NCBI RefSeq assembly: GCF_001411555.2
Contig: NC_049912.1
Span: forward strand, 27,227,722-27,291,721
DNA from: Juglans regia
Taxonomy: Eukaryota > Streptophyta > Magnoliopsida > Fagales > Juglandaceae
Direction of reading: 5' to 3'
DNA: 64,000 nt
Below, piece by piece: positions 63,944-64,000 of the stretch (its first letter is position 1; each line of letters begins with the position of its first letter). The translations under genes and the position numbers were made by a program. The notes beneath the pieces are model-generated. The model saw nothing but the letters and a program-made list of their open reading frames with translations. It ran no database searches and was not told the DNA's origin.

Positions 63944-64000
63944 GTGAGTTCTTGAAGTCAAATTACAAACTTCATTAAACTGAGTTCTCTAAAGTCAAAA

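Overview
This is eukaryotic nuclear DNA from a dicot. It has AT-rich intergenic DNA, many short exons with GT..AG introns, poly-purine and (CT)n/(TA)n microsatellites, and many short inverted-repeat transposons sharing a GTTTGGAT end. Protein matches recalled from memory point to a woody core eudicot, probably Fagales and possibly walnut or hickory (Juglandaceae). That placement is inference; no search was run.

Seven genes can be reconstructed exon by exon with consistent splice phases. (1) 5013-10043 (+): PEX2, the peroxisomal RING E3. (2) 13834-16797 (+): an atypical bHLH factor of the bHLH68/bHLH133 type. (3) 29475-21925 (-): AAE13-type malonyl-CoA synthetase with a mitochondrial presequence exon; it contains an AT-AC U12-type intron, a GC-AG intron and an apparent +1 frameshift. 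(4) 37544-32753 (-): an SGB1/plastidic-glucose-transporter-like hexose carrier. (5) 50544-40490 (-): golgin candidate 5 (TMF-like coiled coil). (6) 51821-53749 (+): an intronless DYW-class PPR protein. (7) 59572 to beyond the right edge (+): the HD-ZIP IV regulator GLABRA2, truncated by the window.

PEX2, SGB1, GC5 and GL2 are, from memory, the consecutive Arabidopsis loci At1g79810, At1g79820, At1g79830 and At1g79840. The window therefore looks like a conserved ancestral block in which bHLH, AAE13 and the PPR gene lie between block members. The genes do not form a pathway. They are a peroxisome import ligase, two transcription factors, an organellar and cytosolic metabolic enzyme, a sugar carrier, a Golgi tether and an organelle RNA factor.

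The rest is intergenic or intronic. 1-5012 holds a purine-rich minisatellite and several small transposon-like repeats. 10044-13833 and 16798-21924 are AT-rich with CACTA-like and other inverted-repeat elements. 29476-32752 includes a rearranged Ty1/copia fragment. 38866-40489, 50545-51820 and 53750-59571 are spacers holding promoters and repeats. No tRNA, rRNA or CRISPR was seen. Nothing here is convincingly a wholly new system; the unusual items are splice sites, broken exons and rearranged elements.
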